From Acidobacteriota bacterium (GTDB lineage: Bacteria; Acidobacteriota; Terriglobia; Terriglobales; Acidobacteriaceae): 6,818 nucleotides of DNA. Where the stretch lies: assembly GCA_021810175.1 (NCBI GenBank), contig JAJZJJ010000160.1, positions 1 to 6,818 of the forward strand, in the 5' to 3' direction. Below are positions 1-6,113 of this stretch, piece after piece (within the stretch, counting starts at the first letter, position 1; each line of letters begins with the position of its first letter). The position numbers and the translations under genes are program-made. Under the pieces are notes generated by a model. The model searched no databases, was not told the DNA's origin, and worked only from the letters and a program-made list of their open reading frames with translations.

Positions 1-289
1 CCATGCGGGAGCTGGCGCGGCCGCTGTCGAGCGCATGGTTGTTGGGATTGATGGCCATGGCCATCGCGTAAGCTGCGTGGGCCGCCGGATGCGGGGGCTT
101 GAGCATTTGTCCGGCGTAGAGCGGGTGAAAGTAGGGGTAGTTGTCGCCCATGCGCTCGGCGGCTTCAGCGAGTACCGCGGCGGCGCGATCCATGGCCGGA
201 GGAGCCAGGTTTGCGGCGGGCAGATGGCTGAACTTTGACTGGAGGCGTTCGAGGGCGGCGGAGAGCAGATGGAGGGTGGTGTCGCTCAT
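1..289 (-). CDS. PLP-dependent group II decarboxylase / aspartate aminotransferase-family protein, N-terminal part
   Basis: This is the first 96 codons of a minus-strand gene that continues past the left edge. After a helical, Ala/Leu-rich start, residues 49-60 read [12 protein letters not shown], followed by QMLKPPHP, an Ala/Met-rich helix, [11 protein letters not shown] and RASSRM. The FHP-x-Y-x-GQM-x-KPP and NPNN-x-A blocks are characteristic of the N-terminal segment of fold-type I, group II PLP decarboxylases (the tyrosine, glutamate and diaminobutyrate decarboxylase superfamily). In that family this segment helps build the dimer and the active-site entrance. The PLP lysine and the catalytic core lie outside the window, so the substrate cannot be named. 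I used the ATG at 289-287. An in-frame ATG at 340-338 would add 17 residues, and neither start has a clear Shine-Dalgarno sequence. The gene is divergent from the DUF805 gene. Confidence 0.72.
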   Translation of the reverse strand, partial: MSDTTLHLLSAALERLQSKFSHLPAANLAPPAMDRAAAVLAEAAERMGDNYPYFHPLYAGQMLKPPHPAAHAAYAMAMAINPNNHALDSGRASSRM

Positions 290-473
290 GGATGGGTTGG
301 TCGAGAACGCTTCAGGATACTCCCGGCTGGAGCGAGGCATCCCCCAAAAGGAGTATCGGTGGAAATTCAGGAGGGTGGCCGATATTGTGTATGCTGGCGG
401 CAACCCCAAAGGCAGGCTGACGCGCTCCCGAGCGATGGCGCGGGCAGCGTTCCGGATCAGCGTGCTGGATGAT

Positions 474-477
474 GGAG
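474..477 (+). promoter_or_regulatory. Shine-Dalgarno GGAG that sets the DUF805 start
   Basis: GGAG lies 6 nt before the ATG at 484. It falls inside the reading frame if the ATG at 469 or 472 is used instead. It therefore favours 484 as the true start, which also matches the usual M-x-WY-L opening of DUF805 proteins. Confidence 0.6.
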
Positions 478-483
478 AAATGC

Positions 484-870
484 ATGGATTGGTATCTGCT
501 GGCGCTGAAGAGGTATGCGCAGTTCAGCGGCCGCTCCCGGCGGAAAGAGTACTGGATGTACTCGCTGATCAACGGAATGATCGGGCTGGTGCTGTACGGC
601 GGCGGCATCGTGCTGATGGCGCATCGCGGATTGGCGGCCCTGCTGCTGATTTTTGCGGTGGTATATGAGCTGGGCACGGTGGTTCCTGGTCTGGCGTGCG
701 GAGTGAGGCGGCTTCACGATACGGGTCGAAGCGGCTGGTGGATTCTGCTGGGGTTTGTGCCGGTGCTGGGGCTGGCGCTGGTGGTTTTTCTGGTGCTGGA
801 CAGCGAGCCGGGACCGAATCAGTATGGGGGGAACCCGAAATTTGCGGTTCCGGGGCCGTTTCCCGGCTGA
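484..870 (+). CDS. DUF805 family small integral membrane protein
   Basis: The protein has 128 residues, a usual length for DUF805. The family hallmarks are in order: [20 protein letters not shown] followed by KEYW at the N-terminus, [12 protein letters not shown] at about residues 75-86, and a C-terminal D-x-E-x-G-x-NQYG-x-NP block around 106-118. Hydrophobic stretches at about 26-45, 50-71 and 85-105 predict three to four membrane helices. The function of DUF805 is not established; the family is widespread in inner membranes. The start at 484 is preferred over the longer reading from 469 because GGAG sits 6 nt upstream and because homologues normally begin with M-x-WY. It is divergent from the decarboxylase gene and followed by a 241-base gap, so it is probably transcribed alone. 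No U-rich terminator follows. Confidence 0.88.
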   Translation: MDWYLLALKRYAQFSGRSRRKEYWMYSLINGMIGLVLYGGGIVLMAHRGLAALLLIFAVVYELGTVVPGLACGVRRLHDTGRSGWWILLGFVPVLGLALVVFLVLDSEPGPNQYGGNPKFAVPGPFPG

Positions 871-1111
871 CGCAGAAGTAACCAAAATGGGATCAAGTGA
901 GGGGATTGATTCATCGCGGGAAGTAATAGCACCGCGGTGGCGGTTCGTCCGTATGTTTACTTCGCTATCCTTCCTGACCTGCTACACTTGGACTGCGTTA
1001 GAACAGAACCGGGCAAGAGCAGTCGTTCGCCATGCCCAGTAGCATCAGGCTTCTGCCAGTTTCGCTCCGATTCACTCCAGCGCAATTTAATGATCAGGAA
1101 ACAGCAACAAA
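871..1111 (+). promoter_or_regulatory. Intergenic region and likely long leader of the cold-shock gene
   Basis: No credible protein gene lies in these 241 bases. They probably hold the promoter and a long 5' untranslated leader for the cold-shock gene, as is common for csp genes. A perfect 10-bp palindrome CACCGCGGTG lies at 930-939. An AGGAA at 1096-1100 is the best ribosome-binding candidate, about 11 nt before the ATG, which is rather distant. I could not find a convincing pair of -35 and -10 boxes; TACACT (983-988) and TAGAAC (999-1004) are weak -10 candidates. Confidence 0.4.
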
Positions 1112-1312
1112 ATGGAACAAGGTACAGTGAAGTGGTTTAACGACGCGAAGGGCTACGGCTTCATCTCGCGCCAGAACGGCGAAGATGTCTTCGTGCATTA
1201 CTCCGCCATTTCCGCGAATGGCTTTAAGAGTCTGCAAGAGGGTCAGGCCGTGCAGTTCAACGTCGTGAAGGGGCCAAAGGGCTGGCAGGCAGCAGACGTT
1301 CAGCCTCTGTAA
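1112..1312 (+). CDS. csp: Cold-shock domain protein (CspA family)
   Basis: This is a 66-residue single cold-shock domain, the standard CspA-family size. It binds single-stranded RNA and DNA as a small OB-fold beta barrel and acts as an RNA chaperone in the cytoplasm. Directly visible are the opening GTVKWFN (4-10), RNP1 as KGYGFI (13-18) and RNP2 as VFVHY (26-30), with the aromatic residues W8, F9, Y15, F17, F27, H29 and Y30 that stack on nucleic acid bases. The [11 protein letters not shown] strand (42-52) and the closing GWQAADV strand complete the fold. The gene stands alone, with a long upstream leader and its own intrinsic terminator 28 bases after the stop codon. Whether it is cold-induced, growth-phase controlled or constitutive cannot be read from the sequence. 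Confidence 0.97.
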   Translation: MEQGTVKWFNDAKGYGFISRQNGEDVFVHYSAISANGFKSLQEGQAVQFNVVKGPKGWQAADVQPL

Positions 1313-1339
1313 GACGCACAAAATCATTCATACAAGCGC

Positions 1340-1366
1340 AAAGGCGAGCCCTAGGGTTCGCCTTTT
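1340..1366 (+). terminator. Intrinsic terminator of the cold-shock gene
   Basis: AAAGGCGAGCCC (1340-1351) pairs with GGGTTCGCCTTT (1354-1365), with one G-U pair; the tip opens to a CTAG tetraloop. The descending arm ends in TTTT (1363-1366). The AT-rich base, GC-rich centre and U-run fit a Rho-independent terminator reading rightwards from csp. Confidence 0.82.
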
Positions 1367-1400
1367 GCCATAGGGGAAGAGCGTCCGCACCGGAAACCCC

Positions 1401-1428
1401 TTGCGAGGCGGAAGCCACAATTTAAGAT
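1401..1428 (+). promoter_or_regulatory. Possible sigma70-type promoter giving a leaderless transcript
   Basis: TTGCGA (1401-1406) and TAAGAT (1423-1428) each match four of six consensus bases and are 16 bp apart. The predicted transcription start would fall at about 1434-1435, on the ATG of the next gene, which lacks a Shine-Dalgarno sequence. The fit is by eye and such matches arise by chance. Confidence 0.25.
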
Positions 1429-1434
1429 GGCTCC

Positions 1435-1896
1435 ATGGGCAGGAGTACAAGCACGAGCAGGGTATCGGCACGGGGAATCATCATCGGCGCGTTTGCGGAC
1501 GTGCTGGCGGCTGTCGTGCTCGGCGTTCCATTTTCGCTTTACACCCTTTCGCAGATCGATCCGGGGCATCATCTGGCGACCGGTCAACTGGCTGCGGCGT
1601 CGACAGCGGCCATCCATGCGCATCCTTTAGTTCGAGCGGCGGAGTTGCTGACGGGCCTGCTGGCTGCCGTGTTTGGTGGCTATACCGCGGGTCTGTTTGC
1701 GAAGCACGACGAGGTGCTGAACGGCGCCCTTTCCTGCTGGCTGAGTCTGGTGCTGGGGAGTTTCACGCTGGTTCTCGGCAACAGCCCGGATTCGTTCGCG
1801 ATTACTTTTCTGATGCTGATCGCCAGTCCGTTCTGCGGAATGCTGGGCGGTTATCTCCGAATCCGGCGGAAGGAAAGCTTAGCGCAGGTGGCCTGA
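1435..1896 (+). CDS. Hypothetical four-helix integral membrane protein
   Basis: I do not recognise a named family. The 153-residue protein has a short polar, Ser/Arg-rich N-terminus and four hydrophobic segments at about residues 14-38, 66-88, 97-115 and 121-141. A basic tail (RIRRK) follows the last helix and suggests a cytoplasmic C-terminus. Between helices 1 and 2 is a loop of about 25 residues with several His (HH at 45-46, H61, H63). Helix 2 ends in GGYTAGLFAKHDEVLNGAL, a glycine-rich turn plus charged loop of a kind seen in many small uncharacterised membrane proteins. No enzyme or transporter motif is visible. The start has no Shine-Dalgarno sequence, but the reading frame is long, strongly hydrophobic and bounded by the csp terminator. 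It may be co-transcribed with the YraN-family gene 42 bases downstream. Confidence 0.75.
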   Translation: MGRSTSTSRVSARGIIIGAFADVLAAVVLGVPFSLYTLSQIDPGHHLATGQLAAASTAAIHAHPLVRAAELLTGLLAAVFGGYTAGLFAKHDEVLNGALSCWLSLVLGSFTLVLGNSPDSFAITFLMLIASPFCGMLGGYLRIRRKESLAQVA

Positions 1897-1938
1897 GGGG
1901 AATTCGGCAGACCCTGACCTGCGTAACCGCTTCGGCGT

Positions 1939-2457
1939 ATGGAAGCCTTGTTCCGGCGAGCGGGAAGGCCGGAAAATACTGTCGTGTTCCAGATGACGCG
2001 GCTGCGCCTGCTTGAGTCCGCGGTGGAGGCGCTGCAGAGCGCTTCGAGCCGGCGGCGGCCCAACCGGCCCGGACATCTGGTGACTGGAGAACGCGGCGAG
2101 CGGGCCGCATTGTTCTGGCTGCGCCGGCGCGGATACACGGTGGTGGCGCGTGGCTGGCATTCGTCGCGCGCCCGCGGCGATCTGGATCTGATCGCGTGGA
2201 CAACGGAGCGGACGGAGCCGACGCTCTGCTTTATCGAGGTGAAGACGCGCACGACGCGCGCGGTGGCCCCGGCGCATTTGGCGGTAGATGAGGATAAGCG
2301 GCGCACGCTGCGGCGTCTGGCGCGGCACTATCTTCGCCGTCTGCCGAGTCGAGATGTGCCGACACGGTTTGACGTGCTGTCGATCTATTTCGAGCCGGAG
2401 AAGCCGGTCGAATTCGAGCATTTCCCCGGCGCGTTCGGCTGGGAAGAAGGTTCCTGA
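1939..2457 (+). CDS. yraN: YraN / UPF0102 family predicted endonuclease-like protein
   Basis: The protein has 172 residues and belongs to the YraN family, which has a restriction-endonuclease-like PD-(D/E)xK fold and a still unclear role, often proposed in DNA metabolism. The family signatures are in order: G-E-x-G-E-x-A at 50-56, RRRGYTVVARGW at 62-73, GDLDLIA at 80-86 (usual form GEIDLIA), FIEVKTR at 98-104 (E100 and K102 are likely catalytic-site residues), a conserved K120 before an arginine-rich helix, and RFDVLSIYFE at 143-152. The N-terminus is longer than usual. An in-frame ATG at 1993 would give a 154-residue protein opening MTRLRLLE and is at least as plausible; neither start has a clear ribosome-binding site. 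The C-terminal EFEHFPGAFGW is an extension beyond the core. The stop codon lies in the base of the convergent hairpin. Confidence 0.9.
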   Translation: MEALFRRAGRPENTVVFQMTRLRLLESAVEALQSASSRRRPNRPGHLVTGERGERAALFWLRRRGYTVVARGWHSSRARGDLDLIAWTTERTEPTLCFIEVKTRTTRAVAPAHLAVDEDKRRTLRRLARHYLRRLPSRDVPTRFDVLSIYFEPEKPVEFEHFPGAFGWEEGS

Positions 2458-2488
2458 GCGCTCCGCAGCCTACTTTTGCGGAGCGCTC
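2456..2488. terminator. Perfect 12-bp hairpin between two convergent genes
   Basis: GAGCGCTCCGCA (2456-2467) and TGCGGAGCGCTC (2477-2488) are exact reverse complements around a 9-nt loop. The hairpin overlaps the yraN stop codon (2455-2457), and the stop codon of the opposing gene (2472-2470) lies in its loop. It is well placed as a bidirectional terminator, but neither strand has a U-tract after the stem, so it may instead stabilise 3' ends or need a protein factor. Confidence 0.5.
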
Positions 2489-3402
2489 TGGGGAACCGTG
2501 GTTGGCTGCTGCGATGGCGGCGCAGGTGACGGCTGCTTTTTTGCTTTGTTCGCGTTGTTGGTGATGTTTTTGCCGGCGTAGAAGACCTGAATCGACGAGC
2601 GGAAGCGGTGATAGTTGGTGTAGGTGACTTCTTCGCGCAGGTGGACGTTCTGGCTCATGGAGTAGTTGCCGCCCTCGAAGTGCAAAATCCCGTCGCCCTT
2701 CGTGTAGACGGGGAACCAGTACTGGCCGTCGATCATCTGGCGGTAGGTGATGAAGGGCACGCTCAGGTTCTGGTGGCCGCGCTTCATAACGTCGGGGACA
2801 TTTTTGCCGTCGGCGACGACAATCTGATGCTCCCGCTCGTCCACCCAGACCCGGCCCTGGAAGTAGCGGTGGTGTTTTTCGATCACTTTGGGCCTGACGG
2901 AAAAGACCCAGGTGTGGATTTTGTCGATCCGCTGTTCGCCGAGGTAGGAGATGTTGTACTGGCGGGCGCCCTGGGTGGTGAGCACGAAGGGGAGGCGGTG
3001 GGCGATGTCGGAGAAGTCCTGCTCGGTCATCATGACTTCGGTGAGCGTGCTTTCCGGGGCGTAGGTCACGCGTTCCTTGCGCTGTCCCTGGCGGTCGTAA
3101 TAGATATTGACCACCTGGTAATATTCGCCGTTGGGTTTGCCTTCGCTGTCGAGGGTTTCAACTTTGACTGTACGGGTCCAGGTGTAGTCGTTGAGAGCCG
3201 CCTGGAAGAGGGATTCTTTGGCTGTGAATTCCTTAATGATCTGGGCAACGGGGATGGACGGAGGGTTGGGATGGAGCCGTCCGAAGCCGGCATCGAGCGG
3301 CATGGACGTTGCTGAAACCTGGGCGTTCAGCGCGGTGGCGCAAAGCAGGACGATTCCAGGCACGGCGCAGCGGAGAAGGCGGAGGGGCGAGGCTTGGGAC
3401 AC
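2470..3402 (-). CDS. Secreted LolA/LolB-like (outer-membrane lipoprotein-sorting-like) protein
   Basis: The protein has 310 residues. A classical signal peptide covers about 1-27, with a hydrophobic core PGIVLLCATAL and an A-x-A-type site (ALNA, cleavage before Q28). C21 is not in a proper lipobox, so a soluble periplasmic or exported protein is more likely than a lipoprotein. The mature part is rich in beta strands: YTWTRTVKVETLD, a YYQVVNIYYDRQGQRKERV segment, HTWVFSVRPK, RVWVDEREHQIVVADGK and YWFPVYTKGDGILHF. The sequence G-x-VWVD followed by a strand, then W-F-P-V-Y, resembles the convex beta sheet of LolA/LolB-type folds; this is recognition by pattern only. A Lys/Asn then Pro/Gln/Ser-rich tail (about 283-310) is probably disordered. 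Function is unknown; ligand or lipoprotein handling is an inference. The start is GTG, supported by AGGAG 6 nt upstream. It is divergent from the kinase gene. Confidence 0.8.
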   Translation of the reverse strand: MSQASPLRLLRCAVPGIVLLCATALNAQVSATSMPLDAGFGRLHPNPPSIPVAQIIKEFTAKESLFQAALNDYTWTRTVKVETLDSEGKPNGEYYQVVNIYYDRQGQRKERVTYAPESTLTEVMMTEQDFSDIAHRLPFVLTTQGARQYNISYLGEQRIDKIHTWVFSVRPKVIEKHHRYFQGRVWVDEREHQIVVADGKNVPDVMKRGHQNLSVPFITYRQMIDGQYWFPVYTKGDGILHFEGGNYSMSQNVHLREEVTYTNYHRFRSSIQVFYAGKNITNNANKAKKQPSPAPPSQQPTTVPQSAPQK

Positions 3403-3604
3403 AGGCAGCTCCTATGCTTAAGAATAGACGCAGCGCAGAGGCCGATGGCATGGCCGGATGTCCTTCTTTCCGGATTCGGAAGAGATCGTGCGGTCCAGGA
3501 GGCGGCGGCCGGGGGCCGGCGGGCTGTTGGCAAGAAGCGCATAGGCGCAATTGAAGGCAGGCAGTACACTTGCGGGGTACCCAGGTGCTGTCCACGCCCA
3601 TCGC
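3403..3604. promoter_or_regulatory. Divergent control region of the secreted-protein and kinase genes
   Basis: These 202 bases must hold the promoters of both divergent genes unless the kinase is started upstream at TTG 3551. A dyad TTCCG-GATT-CGGAA lies at 3468-3481, and a GC hairpin GCCGG-GGG-CCGGC at 3508-3520. TTGGCA (3527-3532) matches five of six bases of a -35 box on the plus strand but has no good -10 partner at normal spacing. No box pair is convincing. Confidence 0.35.
3409..3413 (-). promoter_or_regulatory. Shine-Dalgarno AGGAG for the GTG-started secreted protein
   Basis: On the minus strand AGGAG ends 6 nt before the GTG at 3402-3400. This is the strongest ribosome-binding site in the window and fixes the unusual GTG start, which also gives a well-formed signal peptide. 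Confidence 0.75.
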
Positions 3605-5725
3605 ATGAACGCGGATTTCTATCAGGTTCCCACCCTCGCATTGATGGCCGTGCTGGTCGCGGTCTTTGCCGCTCTGAGTGTGCGGCGCAGTGGACGCACG
3701 TCGTACGGCTGGCGACCGGAGCGGGCCCCGTCGCTGCGCAACCGTCATTTGCTGTGGCTGGCGGGCTGGATTCTGGCCGTGCTGCGGGTGGCCATGGAAG
3801 CCTTCGGGCACGACCGGGCGGGAGTTTTGGGTGCGATCTCGCTGGCAGCGATGGAACTGGCCCCGCTCATGTTCCTGGGTTCGCTGGCCTCCCAGTATTT
3901 CATCAGAAGGCCACGGATTCCCTTTGTGGCAGCTTTCGGCGTGCCGGTGGTGGTATTTGCCTCGGTTTACGCGCTGGTTCCGCATCCGGGTCCCTGGGTG
4001 CAGGGACTGCTGTTCGCATGCGTTCTGGTGGACGTGTACGTGGCCGGGCGCTGGGGGGTGGAGCGGAATTTAGTTCCGGTGTGGCTCAGCCTGGGGATGG
4101 TGGGGCTGTTTGGGAGCGGGTGCGTCTGGCTGGTGATGCACCGGGACTACATGATGGACTTGCGCCTGGTGCAGAGCGGCATTCTGCTGATGACGGCGCT
4201 GCTGTTCATCGCGGCATTTCGCAGGGTCACTCCGGGGCTGGTTTTTACCGCGGGCGGCCTGGTGTTATGGTCGGCGACATCGGGGCTTGCGTTGTTGACC
4301 GGGCATTACTGGGTGGAATCGCTTCGGGTGGTGAACCTGATGCGGGTAATTACAGCTGTGGGCATGATTGTGCTGGTGCTGGAGGATGAGATTGCCTCCA
4401 ATCTGGCAGCGCAGCAGCGAGACCGCCGGACCCGCGTGGAGATGGAGAAATATACCTCGATCTATCTGGCGGACACGCCGTTTGACGAGGAGAGCGGGCA
4501 ATACAACCGCGTCTGTGAAACGATCGCGGGTGTAAGCCGATTCCGCCAGGCCGCGATCTTCCTGCATCGGGTGGATGGGAATTTTCGACTGGCGGGCAGC
4601 GCCGGGATGGACCGGGTGCTGGAGGGGGCGCTGGATTCGCTGGCCCGGCAGACCAACGAGGCCAGGACGCTGGAGGTGGCGCGGGGCAACTATTTTTCGC
4701 GGGTGGCGGGCAGCCTCACGCTGATGGACCTGACGCCGCTGATGCGGCCCGGCGACGAGCTGCTGCAGTTGAATTTCCGTCGAGCCTACGTGATGGGCAT
4801 TCGGACCACGGATGGACGGCTCCAGGGGGCGCTGCTGCTGGCGGGGCTCAGGAATCCTGAAGAGCCGCTGCTGGCCGAAGATGTGCTGCCGCTGGAGATG
4901 CTGGTATCCAGGATCGGGTCATCGCGGGAGCATCTGGTGTTGCTTCGCCGGCTGATGCAATCGGAGAGACTGGCCGGACTGGGGCAGCTTGCCGGGGGCG
5001 TGGCGCACGAGCTGAACAATCCGCTGACGGCGGTGACGGGTTTTGCGGAACTGCTGGCCGAGAGCGATGGTCCGGCGCAGAAGCATGCGCTGGTGATTCT
5101 GAACGAGGCGCGGCGCATGAAGCAGATTATCGAGAGCCTGATGCGGTTCCGGCGTGCTGCGCCCGGAGGGCATTCGCCGGTATCGGTCGAGACGCTGCTG
5201 CAGGACATCCAGAAGGTGACCCGGCACGATCTGGAGCGATCGCGTATTCGCCTGCGGCTCAAGGTGCCGGAGCAACTGCCGCTGATTCGCGCCGACGGCG
5301 AGCAGATGCGCCAGGTGTTTCTGCAGATCTTTCGCAACTCCATGTCCGCACTGGAGGAACTTCCGGCGAACGAAGAGCGCCGCCTCACGGTGGAGGTGGG
5401 GGTGGTTCCGCGAGGAATGGAGATTGCGTTTGCAGATAATGGCCAGGGCTTTGCCGATCCAGCGCGCGCATTCGACCCGTACTTCACGACGCGCCTTCCC
5501 GGCGAGGGCATGGGACTGGGGCTGAGCATCTGTTACGCGATTGTGCAGGAGCATGGCGGGGCGATTTCGGCGGTGAATCTGGAACCGCGCGGGGGGGCGG
5601 TGGTTATTGAGCTGCCGCTGTGGGAGGCGGAATCCGAACATCCCTCGGTTTCCGGACGAGCAGCGGAGTTCCATGATGTATCTCCCGCTGGCGGACATGG
5701 CTCGGCCGGGGTAAATCAGGGATGA
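3605..5725 (+). CDS. Orphan membrane sensor histidine kinase (HisKA + HATPase_c)
   Basis: This is a 706-residue histidine kinase that autophosphorylates with ATP and should pass the phosphate to an unknown response regulator. The N-terminus (about 9-262) holds eight or nine hydrophobic segments, forming a large membrane-embedded sensor region without a name I can give. A charged linker, probably coiled coil, follows (about 259-290), then a soluble GAF-like region (about 292-445), assigned only by position and general character. The catalytic core is complete: an H-box with HELNNP, phospho-acceptor His468 and an ExxN pattern (E469-N472) typical of kinases that are also phosphatases; an N-box with Asn578; G1 DNGQGF from Asp611; an F-box AFDPYFTT; and G2 GMGLGL (635-640). 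It resembles the NtrB/AtoS/ZraS type. The tail after about 675 is low complexity. ATG 3605 is preferred; TTG 3551 would add 18 residues of no family character. No response regulator lies nearby. Confidence 0.93.
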   Translation: MNADFYQVPTLALMAVLVAVFAALSVRRSGRTSYGWRPERAPSLRNRHLLWLAGWILAVLRVAMEAFGHDRAGVLGAISLAAMELAPLMFLGSLASQYFIRRPRIPFVAAFGVPVVVFASVYALVPHPGPWVQGLLFACVLVDVYVAGRWGVERNLVPVWLSLGMVGLFGSGCVWLVMHRDYMMDLRLVQSGILLMTALLFIAAFRRVTPGLVFTAGGLVLWSATSGLALLTGHYWVESLRVVNLMRVITAVGMIVLVLEDEIASNLAAQQRDRRTRVEMEKYTSIYLADTPFDEESGQYNRVCETIAGVSRFRQAAIFLHRVDGNFRLAGSAGMDRVLEGALDSLARQTNEARTLEVARGNYFSRVAGSLTLMDLTPLMRPGDELLQLNFRRAYVMGIRTTDGRLQGALLLAGLRNPEEPLLAEDVLPLEMLVSRIGSSREHLVLLRRLMQSERLAGLGQLAGGVAHELNNPLTAVTGFAELLAESDGPAQKHALVILNEARRMKQIIESLMRFRRAAPGGHSPVSVETLLQDIQKVTRHDLERSRIRLRLKVPEQLPLIRADGEQMRQVFLQIFRNSMSALEELPANEERRLTVEVGVVPRGMEIAFADNGQGFADPARAFDPYFTTRLPGEGMGLGLSICYAIVQEHGGAISAVNLEPRGGAVVIELPLWEAESEHPSVSGRAAEFHDVSPAGGHGSAGVNQG

Positions 5726-6113
5726 GTCACCAGGCTGATCGTTAGTCAAAAACTTACATTCAGCGAGTAAGAATTGCGGCTCACGTATTGGACTAGTCTG
5801 ACTTGTGAAACTTCCTGCGATCTGGAGCGTCCTACTTAAAGGCACCCCCAGTGCATCGCTCAAGCCAATCCTGGCTTACTCAGACTGGCTGCATCATTTC
5901 TATTGCAGGTTCCACTGCGAAACACGCAGACGCAGTGGGCGTGAACGAGTGAAATCATCCGTCAGATGCTTAGCTGCTGTGCGCGGACACTCTTCCTGGG
6001 GGTGCTGCTTTTGTGGGGAACTTCGCGGCGCTTCAGGAGCGGCAGCGGCCATGAGCCCGCAGGCTGCGGCTACATCGGGCGCGACTGCCTCCAGGCTGTA
6101 AGCTTGAATCGAT
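5726..6113 (+). other. 388-base gap with no convincing protein gene
   Basis: Two reading frames cross this gap (5805-6101 and 5966-6172), but both are Cys/Arg-rich with no Shine-Dalgarno sequence or family character, so I do not call them. What is visible is an 8-bp palindrome GACTAGTC (5791-5798), a short hairpin CTTAC/GTAAG (5753-5757 with 5767-5771), the nested complementarity described at 5841-6006, and a small GC hairpin at 6054-6071. Base composition is less GC-rich than the flanking genes over about 5740-5960. The promoter of ruvA must lie here or upstream; no clear box pair or ribosome-binding site precedes its ATG. Confidence 0.5.
5841..6006 (+). ncRNA. Candidate structured RNA of about 166 nt
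   Basis: The ends pair: GGCACCCCCAG (5841-5851) with CTGGGGGTGCT (5996-6006), ten Watson-Crick pairs plus one G-U. Inside are a hairpin AAGCCA-ATCC-TGGCTT (5862-5877) and a second helix in which 5888-5900 pairs with GAAAT (5951-5955), GATGC (5965-5969) and AGC (5972-5974), interrupted by bulges. At the apex is a perfect 8-bp hairpin CCACTGCG/CGCAGTGG (5912-5938). The helices nest without conflict, and a TTTT follows at 6009-6012. The plan of closing stem, open middle with a side hairpin, and apical stem resembles 6S RNA in size and layout, but I recognise no conserved 6S sequence. It could also be a ruvA leader element or chance pairing. Strand is assigned from the flanking genes and the U-run only. 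Confidence 0.3.

Noticed and set aside
941..1010. Sequence GGTTCG resembling a tRNA T-arm in the csp leader
   Set aside because: No matching acceptor, D or anticodon arms could be built around it.
2608..3315. Long plus-strand open frame of 235 codons
   Set aside because: It lies antisense to the secreted LolA-like gene, which has a signal peptide and a good ribosome-binding site. The Val/Asp/Gly-rich product is a typical shadow of GC-rich coding sequence.
3394..4389. 331-codon plus-strand frame overlapping the kinase start
   Set aside because: The Gly/Ala/Arg-rich product has no family pattern and overlaps the membrane region of the kinase, whose hydrophobic segments show the true frame.
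4919..5863. 314-codon minus-strand frame
   Set aside because: It is antisense to the kinase catalytic core, where HisKA and HATPase motifs prove the plus-strand frame.
5805..6101. 98-codon GTG-started frame between the kinase gene and ruvA
   Set aside because: It has no Shine-Dalgarno sequence, a Cys/Arg-rich composition unlike its neighbours, no family pattern, and it covers the region with RNA-like pairing.
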